A stretch of DNA of 8,441 nt from an uncultured Ruminococcus sp. (GCA_902773155.1 CACYDK010000204.1:1-8441), one strand, 5' to 3'; counted from the stretch's first letter, positions 1 through 7,220 are shown. The notes: a model not told the origin generated them from the sequence alone. Numbers and translations: made by a program.

Positions 1-83
1 AGAGGAAGGGATTCGAACCCTTGGTCCCTTGCGGGATCACTAGTTTTCAAGACTAGCTCCTTAAACCACTCGGACACCTCTCC
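1..83 (-). tRNA. tRNA-Ser (anticodon UGA), 3' end cut by window edge
   Basis: Read on the minus strand, the sequence folds as a class II tRNA: a 5' acceptor strand GGAGAGG, a D arm, an anticodon stem CTAGT/ACTAG around loop CTTGAAA (anticodon TGA at 47-49), a long variable arm with a CCC-GCAA-GGG hairpin, and a T arm AAGGG-TTCGAAT-CCCTT. The long variable arm and the UGA anticodon both indicate serine, reading UCA codons. The 3' acceptor strand stops after CCTCT at position 1, so its last two stem bases, the discriminator and any encoded CCA lie outside the window. A consensus promoter sits 14 nt or so upstream of the mature 5' end. Confidence 0.95.
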
Positions 84-103
84 AAGTTTCTTCCGCGAAT
101 TTT

Positions 104-132
104 AGTTTATCATAACGGGGTCGATTTGTCAA
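104..132 (-). promoter_or_regulatory. Sigma-A type promoter of tRNA-Ser
   Basis: On the minus strand a perfect TTGACA (127-132) is followed after exactly 17 nt by TAAACT (104-109), with a TGA just before the -10 giving an extended -10. The predicted start near position 97 leaves a short leader of about 14 nt before the mature tRNA 5' end, normal for a stable RNA. Confidence 0.85.
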
Positions 133-152
133 TAGAAAAATAAAAATGCTTA

Positions 153-170
153 GCTATATTCGCTTATAGC
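153..170. repeat. Small inverted repeat between the divergent promoters
   Basis: GCTATA (153-158) and TATAGC (165-170) form a 6-bp stem around a 6-nt loop. It lies upstream of both the tRNA-Ser promoter and the nrdR promoter. It does not match the NrdR box consensus well enough to call one, so the role is unknown. Confidence 0.3.
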
Positions 171-199
171 GGAACTATCTCAGATTTGCCATAAAGGTA

Positions 200-228
200 T
201 TGCAAAATCTATATTTTTATGTTATAAT
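200..228 (+). promoter_or_regulatory. Extended -10 promoter of nrdR
   Basis: TTGCAA (200-205), a 17-nt spacer, then a perfect TATAAT (223-228) preceded by TG at 220-221, an extended -10. The start would fall near 235, giving a leader of about 50 nt before the nrdR ATG at 287. Confidence 0.85.
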
Positions 229-251
229 GCTTTTAATGAATAATAACTCTC

Positions 252-267
252 GGGAGCTTTTGCTCCT
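252..267 (+). promoter_or_regulatory. Leader hairpin upstream of nrdR
   Basis: GGAGC (253-257) pairs perfectly with GCTCC (262-266) around a TTTT loop; G252-T267 can add a wobble pair. It lies in the untranslated leader, before the AGAGGTG ribosome binding site (275-281). There is no U-tract after it, so it is not a terminator. It may stabilise the message or be incidental. Confidence 0.4.
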
Positions 268-286
268 TATCGAAAGAGGTGTCTAT

Positions 287-742
287 ATGAAATGTCCCTA
301 CTGCGGATTCGTCGAGTCCAAGGTTATCGATTCACGCTCGGCCGACGATAACGAGCGCATAAGGCGCAGAAGAGAATGCCTTAAGTGCGGAAAACGCTTT
401 ACTACCCACGAAATTATCGAGACCGTTCCGGTGATCGTGGTCAAGCGTGATAAAAGCCGCGAGAGCTTCGACCGCAACAAGCTGACTAACGGACTTCTTC
501 GCGCCTGCGAAAAAAGGCCGGTTTCTATCGACCAGATCGAAGAAATAGTGAACAAAATCGAAAGCAAGGTTCAGTCAAGCCTCGACCGTGAGATCACTAC
601 CCAGCAAATCGGCGAGCTTGCTATGAGCGAGCTCAAGGATATCGACGAGGTAAGCTATGTTCGTTTTGCCTCGGTTTACCGCTCGTTTAAGGATATCAAT
701 ACATTTATGGAGGAGCTCAACAAGCTTCTTAAGGAAAAATAA
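287..742 (+). CDS. nrdR: Transcriptional repressor NrdR
   Basis: A 151-residue cytoplasmic repressor of ribonucleotide reductase genes; the family senses ATP/dATP and binds NrdR boxes upstream of nrd operons. The N-terminus is the diagnostic zinc ribbon, with Cys3-x2-Cys6 and Cys31-x2-Cys34 separated by the VIDSR segment and a basic ERIRRRR stretch. An ATP-cone domain follows from about residue 46 to 136. Length is standard for the family. The open frame extends 29 codons further upstream, but ATG 287 is chosen because AGAGGTG sits just before it, the zinc ribbon starts at once, and the upstream extension would overlap the promoter. It is a single-gene unit with its own promoter and terminator. 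No nrd target gene is in the window, so targets cannot be seen. Confidence 0.97.
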   Translation: MKCPYCGFVESKVIDSRSADDNERIRRRRECLKCGKRFTTHEIIETVPVIVVKRDKSRESFDRNKLTNGLLRACEKRPVSIDQIEEIVNKIESKVQSSLDREITTQQIGELAMSELKDIDEVSYVRFASVYRSFKDINTFMEELNKLLKEK

Positions 743-746
743 CAAT

Positions 747-778
747 ATGACAGGCCACAAAGGCCTGTCATTTTTTTC
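747..778 (+). terminator. Intrinsic terminator of nrdR
   Basis: TGACAGGCC (748-756) and GGCCTGTCA (762-770) make a perfect 9-bp stem with a 5-nt ACAAA loop, extended by A747-T771, and followed by seven T residues. It starts a few bases after the nrdR stop codon. Confidence 0.93.
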
Positions 779-805
779 ATTTGGCAGAAATACCGTACGA
801 TCCGC

Positions 806-841
806 AAAAAGCAACAAGGGCAGGCCGTTGAGCCTGCCCTT
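806..841 (-). terminator. Intrinsic terminator of the Na/Pi cotransporter gene
   Basis: AAGGGCAGGC (816-825) and GCCTGCCCTT (832-841) give a perfect 10-bp stem with a 6-nt loop. On the minus strand it is followed, after GTTGC, by a run of T (806-810). It lies 10 nt past the stop codon. On the plus strand the same stem is followed by AACTTTTT, so it may also back up nrdR termination from the convergent side. Confidence 0.85.
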
Positions 842-851
842 AACTTTTTCG

Positions 852-2516
852 TTATACCGACGCGGGAACAGTGTGCGCCGCGTTGTGTTTATATGGAATA
901 CAGAACGCTACCGTAACGGCATGGTCGCCTACGCGCTCGAGGTTCGTCAGGATCTCGATGAAGAGAGCTCCCGCCTCGGCGTTGCATTCGCCGCTGGAAA
1001 TACGGCGGATGTGGTTCTGCCTGAAAAGCTCGCAGTACTCGTCGATCTGATCCTCTGCGCGGAGAACGGACTCCGTAAGGTTTGGATCTTTGCTTTGAGT
1101 CGTGAACATATATGAGCTGTCCTCGAGTATCTGCTGTACCGTCTCGCACAGCACTCTGAGCTCCTTCATCGCGCTTTCGGAGAATTTTACTTCGCCGTCG
1201 ATAAGCTTTTTGGCCGCGTCGCAGATATTCTCGCTTCGGTCGCCGATCCGCTCAAGATCCTGAATGGCGTTGTACATCGCGCCCATGACCTTTCGGTCGT
1301 AGTCCATAATATCGAGACCGTTGATCTTGACTATGTACTTCGTTATGCCGTGGGTGAGCTTGTCTACAACCTTCTCGTTTTCAGCGACCCTTGCGATAGC
1401 CTTGGCGTCCTTATTCAGCAGAGCCTCAAGCGACATATCGAAGCTCGCTCTTGCAAGGCTCGCGAGTCTCGCGCATTCCTTTTCGGTCTGCTGTACGGCG
1501 ACAGGCGGAGTGGTAAGAATACGGGAGTCGAGGTATACGGTGATCTCGTCCTCTTCCTCGTTTTTGTCGGGCATAATCAGCTTCGTGAGCTTTATCAGGA
1601 GGTTCGACAGCGGAAGCAGGAAAATGGTTCGTGCTACGTTGAAGGCGATGTGTACGGCTGAAATTTGAGCCGCTGTGTTGAGCGGAGTATGCGCGAATAT
1701 GTTTGGCAACGAGAACGATGTAAAGCTCAACAGCAAAACTATAACCGACATCAGTATAGCCGCTATAAAGCTGGTGATAAAGTTGCACAGCGCAACCTGC
1801 TTGCTCTCGCGATTAGCTCCCGCAGCTGAAAGGAATACCGGCATACAAGCGCCGACGTTCATTCCGAAGATGATATATACGCAATCCTCAATGCGAACTA
1901 CGCCGCTCATTCCGAGCGCCATAAGAATACCAACGGAGGCCGACGAGCTCTGAACTATTCCGGTGAATACCATTCCGACCAAAAGTCCGAGCACGGGATT
2001 TCCTAGCTTTGCGGCTACCTCGGCGACAACCGGATTGCCGTTTAAGAACTTGAAGTTATCGCTCATTACGCTCATACCCATAAAGAGTATACCGAAGCCT
2101 GCGGAGATCTGCGCGTAGTAGCGGTAGTTGTTCTTCTTTGCGAAGGTGATCACTGCCGCGCCGATAAAGGTAAATATCGGCACAATGGCCTTGATGTCGA
2201 TCGACAAAAGTACCGAGGTCGCCGTGGTACCGATTTTTGAGCCGAATAGGATTCCGACAGACTGGTAGATATCCATTAGCCCGGCGTTAACGAAGCCGAC
2301 AACCATCGCGTCGGTCGCGGATGAGCTCTGGATGACCGCGGTGACAAGCACGCCTACGAGCATAGCGATAAACTTGTTGCTCGTGATCTTTTCAAGTAAG
2401 GTTCTCAGCTTTGAGCCTGCGGCGAGTTCCAGACCCTCGCCCATCAGCTTCATACCAATCAAAAACAGTCCCAGACCGCCCAGAACGCTGATGACCTTAA
2501 GTATTATCTCTCCCAT
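852..2516 (-). CDS. Na/Pi cotransporter family protein with C-terminal PhoU domain
   Basis: A 554-residue membrane protein of the NptA/YjbB type, expected to move phosphate with sodium across the cytoplasmic membrane. The membrane part (about residues 1-315) holds the inverted duplication typical of the family, each half with a QSSS motif (63-66 and 189-192) followed by a G-rich signature. In the first half that signature reads GSKIGTT, with Lys where related proteins commonly have Asn; the second reads GMNVGA. From about 345 to 535 comes a cytoplasmic PhoU-like helical domain with paired motifs ERIGDRSENI (422-431) and ERVGDHAVTV (527-536); the second has Thr where the Asn of the E-R-x-x-D-x3-N pattern is expected. 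ATG 2516 is chosen over an in-frame TTG at 2528 because that TTG sits on the GGAGGA ribosome binding site. Direction of transport (uptake or efflux) cannot be read from sequence. Confidence 0.93.
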   Translation of the reverse strand: MGEIILKVISVLGGLGLFLIGMKLMGEGLELAAGSKLRTLLEKITSNKFIAMLVGVLVTAVIQSSSATDAMVVGFVNAGLMDIYQSVGILFGSKIGTTATSVLLSIDIKAIVPIFTFIGAAVITFAKKNNYRYYAQISAGFGILFMGMSVMSDNFKFLNGNPVVAEVAAKLGNPVLGLLVGMVFTGIVQSSSASVGILMALGMSGVVRIEDCVYIIFGMNVGACMPVFLSAAGANRESKQVALCNFITSFIAAILMSVIVLLLSFTSFSLPNIFAHTPLNTAAQISAVHIAFNVARTIFLLPLSNLLIKLTKLIMPDKNEEEDEITVYLDSRILTTPPVAVQQTEKECARLASLARASFDMSLEALLNKDAKAIARVAENEKVVDKLTHGITKYIVKINGLDIMDYDRKVMGAMYNAIQDLERIGDRSENICDAAKKLIDGEVKFSESAMKELRVLCETVQQILEDSSYMFTTQSKDPNLTESVLRAEDQIDEYCELFRQNHIRRISSGECNAEAGALFIEILTNLERVGDHAVTVAFCIPYKHNAAHTVPASV

Positions 2517-2650
2517 AAAGTCCTCCAAAAGGAATTATTATCTTTATATTCTCCGGTTTCCCAATTAACGCGGAGGAATATTAACGGAACAGTAGGGGGT
2601 GAATTAAAAACATTTCACCATTCCCATAATAATATAGAAAGCCGAAATTT
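2517..2650 (-). promoter_or_regulatory. Structured 5' leader of the Na/Pi cotransporter gene, possible RNA switch
   Basis: From the predicted start near 2650 to the ATG there is a leader of about 134 nt with two hairpins. Hairpin 1 (2595-2625): on the minus strand GGTGAA pairs with TTCACC and, across an AAT bulge, GGG pairs with CCC. Hairpin 2 (2546-2581): ATATTC, TCCG and GTT pair with AAC, CGGA and GAATAT, 13 pairs with two single-C bulges and an 8-nt loop. The 5' arm of hairpin 2 contains UCCUCC (2572-2577), an exact complement of the GGAGGA ribosome binding site (2521-2526). Hairpin 2 and the UCCUCC-GGAGGA pairing exclude each other. The structure is seen directly; regulation is inferred. 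I could not match it to a riboswitch class. Confidence 0.5.
2521..2526 (-). promoter_or_regulatory. Ribosome binding site that fixes the Na/Pi gene start
   Basis: GGAGGA on the minus strand, five or so bases before ATG 2516. It overlaps the alternative TTG start at 2526-2528, which rules that start out, and it can pair with UCCUCC at 2572-2577 in the leader. Confidence 0.85.
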
Positions 2651-2657
2651 ATATTCT

Positions 2658-2685
2658 ATTATAGAAAAATAAAAAATTTTGTTTT
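2658..2685 (-). promoter_or_regulatory. Probable promoter of the Na/Pi cotransporter gene
   Basis: A perfect TATAAT lies at 2658-2663 on the minus strand within a very AT-rich stretch. The -35 is poor: AAAACA at 2680-2685 with a 16-nt spacer is the best match. A second AT-rich hexamer, TATAAA (2648-2653), is nearby. A weak -35 fits a promoter that needs an activator, or one that relies on the A/T tracts upstream. I found no convincing Pho box of TTAACA-type repeats. Confidence 0.5.
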
Positions 2686-2713
2686 TCTTTTTTCCAGCGT
2701 TTGGTATTTTCTG

Positions 2714-2749
2714 CAAAAAAGGAAGGCGCACGCCGGAGCGTACGCCTTC
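2714..2749 (-). terminator. Intrinsic terminator of the MMPL/heptad operon
   Basis: On the minus strand a 12-bp stem (2738-2749 with 2722-2733) closes a TCCG tetraloop and is followed by CCTTTTTT. One pair is U-G on the minus-strand RNA but A-C on the plus strand, so the stem is better as a minus-strand transcript. It begins about 30 nt past the stop codon of the heptad protein. Confidence 0.93.
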
Positions 2750-2779
2750 GGGGGAAAGGAAAACAATTATCAGCGCCGC

Positions 2780-5059
2780 TTATTCATCGTCGCTTTTCTT
2801 GTCGGAAGCTTCTTGAATGGAATCGGTTTTGTAGATGAACTCTACCTTTCCGTCCATGCCGTCTCCGAGTCCCGTGAAGGACTTGTAATCGCGGCTTGCT
2901 TTTGTTATCGCCTTGAAGCGGTCGAGGAGGAGCTTTGCGTCGCCGTTTACGGCGTCTACGAGCTTTTGTACGCCCTCCTTCTTATACTGCTTGAGTCCGT
3001 CGGAGAGCTTGAGCGCGCCCGCGTCGAGCTGTTTGACTCCGCCTATAAGAGCTCCTGTGCCGGTTACGAGCTTTTCGGCTCCCTCTACAAGGGCGATCGA
3101 GCCGCTCTTGAGCTGAGAGGTACCCTTTTTGAGCTCGACAACGCCGTTTTTCAGGGTTTTTGTGCCCTTCTTAAGTGCTTTTGAACCCTTGGCAAGCTGT
3201 GAGGAACCGGATTTGAGCTGGCCGGAGCCGGCGACGAGCTTTGTAGAGCCGGAGGAAGCGCTGTCTACGCCCGAGGTGTAGGAAACGACTCCTTGGTAGA
3301 ACTGATTATAGGAATCGAGCTGAGTTTTGAGCTCGGTGATCGCGCCTGCGCCCGAAGCGGCGGATTTGACGGCCTCTTCAATCTGTGATGTTACCTCGGA
3401 GGACTTCATATTCTCGGTGACGAGGTTGTTGATCGTTTCCTCGACTTTTGTTGCAATTGTGGCCTTAATCTGATCAGAGGCCATCTGCTGCTCGATCGCG
3501 CCGTTTATCTTGGCCTGAGTTTCAGCGTCGATCTGTCCTGCTGCCGCGGCCGCGTTGTACTGTTCCGCGGTGAGCTCAAGTCCTATTTTCGCGAGAACGC
3601 CTGTCAGAACCTGCTCTTTTACCGCGGCCTCAACCTGAGACTTTATTATGGCCTCGGAGGATTTTACCGTGGCGGTTACGGTTTCAAGAGCCTTGTTGTA
3701 GGCGAGAGCGCGTACGTTCTCCTCGCTTAAGGAGCTCTGAACTCCGGCGAGTATTTCGGAATAGTTTTCGATCGTGAGCTTTTCGACCTCGAGTCCCGCG
3801 GCCTTGAGCTGGCTGTCGGCTGTCGAGAGGAGGGAGTTGAATACCTTCTTAGCGCCGTCTCTGAGGTTTTCGCTGTTTGAGGAAAGGGTGGAGAGACCTG
3901 TAGAAAGCTGGTTGATCCCGTTTTCAAGCTCGGAAACTCCGCCGTCGAGCGAAACAGCTCCGTCGCTGAGGCCTTTCGCGCCCTTGTTGAGCTTCTTTGT
4001 GCCCTTCTCAAGCTTTCCGGCTCCGGCGTCAAGGTCTGATACGCCGCCGCTGAGCTTTTTGGCTCCGGCCGCGAGGCTCTTAACGCCCTCTACGAGAGTG
4101 TCGGATTTTTTGAGCAGGGTGTGGATACCCTTGTAGAGCTGAGATGAGCCGTCGATCAGCTTATCTGTGGCTTCCGTGAGCTTGTTGAGCTTATCGTTGA
4201 GCTCGTCAAACTTTTCGTCCAGCTTATCGGTGTCGATGTCGTTGAAAACGTCGTTCGTTGCGAGAGTGAGAGTGGTAGTGAGCTCGAAATCCTTAACGTC
4301 GGCGGTGATCTCGACGGAGGAGGGGATGTCGAATTCGTCTGTGTCGAGGCCGAGGCTTTCGTTCATTCCGGGAAGCGCGAAGCCTGCGACTATCGTGTGG
4401 CTTCCGTCGTTTATGACCTTACCGTTGCTGACCTCAACGTTCGAGAACTTGTCGTTGTCGAGGAGCATTCCGGTAAGCATAACGAAGGGAACGTAGATTT
4501 TTTCTTCCTTGCCGTTTATAACAGCCGTTTCGTATTTGTTGTTTTTATAGTCGAAGCGCATAGTGAGTCTGCCGCTTTTTCCGGCAAGGTTCTCGGGGCT
4601 TACGGCTCTTCCGTCGAGCTCATATGATACCGAGAGGTCTACGGGGACGTCGTTTTCCGATGTGCCCTGATAGTAAATGTCCTTGCCCTTGGCGTCCCAT
4701 ACGAGCATATTGTCCTTGTCGAGCTCGTAGGTCTCCTTACCCTTGAGGTTTTTGATGTCCTTAAGGTCGGATTTGTCGTCGATCGAGTCAAGCTTTTCCG
4801 GATTCTTTACCCAGTCGCTGACGATAACCTTCTTCGCCTCGCCCTTTGCGTCGGCTATGACGTAGACGGTCTCCTCCTTGGTGAGCTTTCCTGAGCTCGA
4901 GGAGGTCGTTGTATCGCCTTCGGAAGCGTTAGCCGAGGGCTTTTGAACCGAGCTTTTTTCGGCTCCCGCGGTGTATGCGGCAAAGCCTATTACACTGCAG
5001 ATTATTGTCATCGAGAGTACTACGGCGAGGACTCTCGGAGCGTATTTTCTGATACTCAT
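2780..5059 (-). CDS. Secreted or membrane-anchored LxxG-heptad (YhgE/Pip-like) protein
   Basis: A 759-residue protein expected outside the cytoplasmic membrane. Residues 9-33 are one hydrophobic segment after basic residues, either an anchor or a signal peptide (AGA at 31-33 could be cleaved); a Ser/Thr-rich linker follows to about 60. Residues 61-275 form a mostly beta-like domain. Then come LxxG heptads: 15 consecutive registers from Leu301 to Leu399, most ending in Gly, a helical 200-residue segment (403-607) rich in Ala, Glu, Gln and Lys, and 12 more from Leu608 to Leu685. The heptads match the family's 'X-X-X-Leu-X-X-Gly' repeat, but the C-terminal multi-pass membrane domain of YhgE/Pip proteins is missing. 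The ATG overlaps the MMPL stop (ATGA), and GGAGG lies nine bases upstream, so translation is coupled. Inferred role: a periplasmic-side accessory to the MMPL pump. Confidence 0.85.
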   Translation of the reverse strand: MSIRKYAPRVLAVVLSMTIICSVIGFAAYTAGAEKSSVQKPSANASEGDTTTSSSSGKLTKEETVYVIADAKGEAKKVIVSDWVKNPEKLDSIDDKSDLKDIKNLKGKETYELDKDNMLVWDAKGKDIYYQGTSENDVPVDLSVSYELDGRAVSPENLAGKSGRLTMRFDYKNNKYETAVINGKEEKIYVPFVMLTGMLLDNDKFSNVEVSNGKVINDGSHTIVAGFALPGMNESLGLDTDEFDIPSSVEITADVKDFELTTTLTLATNDVFNDIDTDKLDEKFDELNDKLNKLTEATDKLIDGSSQLYKGIHTLLKKSDTLVEGVKSLAAGAKKLSGGVSDLDAGAGKLEKGTKKLNKGAKGLSDGAVSLDGGVSELENGINQLSTGLSTLSSNSENLRDGAKKVFNSLLSTADSQLKAAGLEVEKLTIENYSEILAGVQSSLSEENVRALAYNKALETVTATVKSSEAIIKSQVEAAVKEQVLTGVLAKIGLELTAEQYNAAAAAGQIDAETQAKINGAIEQQMASDQIKATIATKVEETINNLVTENMKSSEVTSQIEEAVKSAASGAGAITELKTQLDSYNQFYQGVVSYTSGVDSASSGSTKLVAGSGQLKSGSSQLAKGSKALKKGTKTLKNGVVELKKGTSQLKSGSIALVEGAEKLVTGTGALIGGVKQLDAGALKLSDGLKQYKKEGVQKLVDAVNGDAKLLLDRFKAITKASRDYKSFTGLGDGMDGKVEFIYKTDSIQEASDKKSDDE

Positions 5060-7152
5060 TGATTGTTTCCTCCCTTAAGATTTTTCTCCTTGTTTCTAAA
5101 GCCGATCGTCGTGGCGCCTATCACCCTGTCGAAAAGCATAAACATAGCCGGCAGGACGAGGATTACGCAGAACATACTGATTATCGCGCCTCTTGCCATA
5201 AGCAGACACAGCGAACCTATCATATCGACGTCGGAATATATCGCGACTCCGATCGTCGCCGCGAAGAGTCCCATCGCGCTGACGATGATCGAGGGGATCG
5301 AGACCTTGAGCGCCGTAATTATTGACTCGCGCTTTTCGTTTCCGAGCGAGCGTTCCTTCTTGTAGCGCGTGGTCATAAGAATCGCATAGTCAACCGTGGC
5401 TCCGAGCTGGATCGTACTTATACAAATCGGAGCGATGAACGGGAGCGATTCGCCCAGGTAATGGGGGATACCGAGGTTGATGAATATCGCGAACTCGATG
5501 ACCGCGACGAGTATGAACGGGAGCGAAATGCTCTTTTCTACGATAGCGATAATAAGGAATATCGCGAGGATAGAGATTATGTTAACTACCCGGAAGTCGA
5601 CGTTTGTGATATCTATCATATCGTTTACGCACGAGGCTTCTCCGATGAGCATACCGTTTTTATCGTATTTCTTGATAACCTCATTAAGGCCTTTGATCTG
5701 AGCCGCAACCTCGTCGGTGGCCGGCTTGTAGTCCGAGTTTACCAGCATAAGTTCCCATTTGTCGCTTTTCAGCACGTCTGTGATCGACTCGGGAAGCATT
5801 TCCTCGGGGATCATCGAGCCAACAAGGCTCTCGATCCCGAGCACGTATTTAACGCCCTTTACCTTTTCAAGCTCCTTGGTCATATTGTGAACGTCGGTGT
5901 TGTCGAGCTTAGAGTCTATAAGCACCATATGAGTGGTACCTATTCCGAATTCCTCCTCGAGCTTGGTATTGGCGATTACGTTCGCCATATCCTTCGGCAG
6001 GCTTCTGGAGAAGTTGTAGTAAACCTCGCCGTTAGTCCTGCTGTAGCCGTAGAGAGCGGGGCCTGTAAGAATAAGGAACAGCACGAGGAACACGGGGAAG
6101 ATTTTTACTATGCCCTTTGCGAGCTTCTTAGGAGGCGGTATGAGGGCTTTGTGCATTGTTTTTTCGAGCGGCTTGTCGAGCAGGAGAATGAGCGCCGGCA
6201 AAACCGTTACACAGCCCAGTACTCCGAGAACCACGCCCTTTGCCATAACTATACCCAGGTCTCGTCCCAGGGTGAAGCTCATAAAGCACAGGGCTATAAA
6301 ACCCGCGACAGTGGTGATCGAGCTTCCTGTTACGGAGAGCACGGTTTCCTTGATCGCGTTCGCCATAGCGTCCTTATGGTCGGGGTGATTCTGCTTTTGC
6401 TCCTCGTAGCTGTGCCACAGGAAGATCGAGTAGTCCATAGTTACGGCGAGCTGTAATACCGCGGAGAGCGCCTTTGTGATGTATGATATCTCTCCGAAGA
6501 AGTAGTTTGAGCCCATATTGAGCAGTATCGACATTCCTATACTGAGCAGGAATACGAACGGGATGATGAAGTTGTCCATAAAGAGCATCATCGCAACTAC
6601 GGCGAGCACTACGGCGATCGCGACGTATATCGTCTCCTCGCGTTCGCACAGCTCCTTCATATCCGTTACCATAGCCGACATTCCGGAGACAAAGCACTGT
6701 TCGCCCGAAATCTCGCGGATCCGGGAGATCGCCTCCATCGTTTCGTCGGCCGAGGTCGAGGTGTCGAAGAATACAGCCATCAGGGTTGAGTCTCCGGCGT
6801 TAAAGGCGTCGCGGACCTTGTCAGGGAGTACGTCGATCGGAACGGACAAGTCCGCTATGTCGGCGTACCAGAGCACCGTATCCACGTGATCAACCTTCTT
6901 GATCTTGTTCTCGAGCTTGACGATGTCCTTTGCGTCCATATTCTCGACTATTATGAACGAGAACGCGCCCTTGCCAAAGTCATCCATCAGGTAATTCTGA
7001 CCCTTTACAGTGTCGAGGCTTTCGGGCAGATAGTTCAGCATATCGTAGTTTACCCTGGTGAAGATCATACCGAACAGCGACGGAATCATCAGCGCGACAG
7101 CGACAACAAGAATCACTATGCGGCTTTTAACAACCGCTTTTCCGAATTTCAT
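5056..7152 (-). CDS. MMPL-family RND transporter
   Basis: A 698-residue polytopic membrane protein of the RND superfamily, expected to export a lipid, peptide or amphipathic compound using the proton gradient. It has the duplicated MMPL plan: TM1 (about 10-31), an external domain (32-172), five membrane spans to about 326, then TM7 (350-370), a second external domain (371-519) and five more spans to about 676. Each half has the Asp-Tyr pair of the proton relay: Asp240-Tyr241 in LAVTMDYSIFL and Asp588-Tyr589 in LGATVDYAILM, comparable to the pairs known in MmpL3. AAAGGA precedes the ATG. It is first in an operon with the heptad protein and follows a TetR-family gene, an arrangement typical of drug- or envelope-stress-responsive pumps. 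The substrate cannot be read from sequence. Confidence 0.93.
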   Translation of the reverse strand: MKFGKAVVKSRIVILVVAVALMIPSLFGMIFTRVNYDMLNYLPESLDTVKGQNYLMDDFGKGAFSFIIVENMDAKDIVKLENKIKKVDHVDTVLWYADIADLSVPIDVLPDKVRDAFNAGDSTLMAVFFDTSTSADETMEAISRIREISGEQCFVSGMSAMVTDMKELCEREETIYVAIAVVLAVVAMMLFMDNFIIPFVFLLSIGMSILLNMGSNYFFGEISYITKALSAVLQLAVTMDYSIFLWHSYEEQKQNHPDHKDAMANAIKETVLSVTGSSITTVAGFIALCFMSFTLGRDLGIVMAKGVVLGVLGCVTVLPALILLLDKPLEKTMHKALIPPPKKLAKGIVKIFPVFLVLFLILTGPALYGYSRTNGEVYYNFSRSLPKDMANVIANTKLEEEFGIGTTHMVLIDSKLDNTDVHNMTKELEKVKGVKYVLGIESLVGSMIPEEMLPESITDVLKSDKWELMLVNSDYKPATDEVAAQIKGLNEVIKKYDKNGMLIGEASCVNDMIDITNVDFRVVNIISILAIFLIIAIVEKSISLPFILVAVIEFAIFINLGIPHYLGESLPFIAPICISTIQLGATVDYAILMTTRYKKERSLGNEKRESIITALKVSIPSIIVSAMGLFAATIGVAIYSDVDMIGSLCLLMARGAIISMFCVILVLPAMFMLFDRVIGATTIGFRNKEKNLKGGNNQ

Positions 7153-7191
7153 TGTTATCCTTTCCTTTCCAATGATTTATTCTATATTTGC

Positions 7192-7220
7192 ATTATAACT
7201 CATGGCAAAGTGACAATAAA
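7192..7220 (-). promoter_or_regulatory. Promoter of the MMPL/heptad operon
   Basis: TATAAT at 7192-7197 on the minus strand, with TTTATT at 7215-7220 after a 17-nt spacer as a weak -35. TTGTCA also occurs but only 13 nt from the -10, too close to serve. The -35 region lies inside an imperfect dyad (7210-7227). Confidence 0.6.

Noticed and set aside
200..286. Longer nrdR start at 200
   Set aside because: It would overlap the -35/-10 promoter, adds 29 residues not found in the family, and ATG 287 has a proper ribosome binding site.
2514..2528. TTG start for the Na/Pi gene at 2528
   Set aside because: The codon lies on the GGAGGA ribosome binding site that serves ATG 2516.
2590..2627. Cobalamin riboswitch core resemblance (GGGAA, GGTGAAA, then CCCCCTACTGT on the minus strand)
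   Set aside because: Order and rough spacing recall the GGGAA/GGTGAAA/CCCGCCACTGT core, but here GGTGAA is sequestered in a perfect stem with TTCACC, the B12-box bases are only partly matched, and the rest of the aptamer is not recognisable. A covariance-model search for the cobalamin family would settle it.
2517..2700. Pho box upstream of the phosphate transporter
   Set aside because: No direct repeats of TTAACA-like hexamers at 11-bp spacing are visible near the promoter.
2996..4159. 21-nt periodic DNA suggesting tandem repeats or CRISPR
   Set aside because: The period comes from the Leu-x-x-Gly heptad codons; the DNA units differ from each other and there are no constant repeats with unique spacers.
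5461..6456. 331-codon open frame on the plus strand
   Set aside because: It lies wholly inside the MMPL gene in antisense, has no family resemblance and no ribosome binding site; a result of the biased codon use of the real gene. The other plus-strand open frames inside the minus-strand genes are rejected for the same reason.
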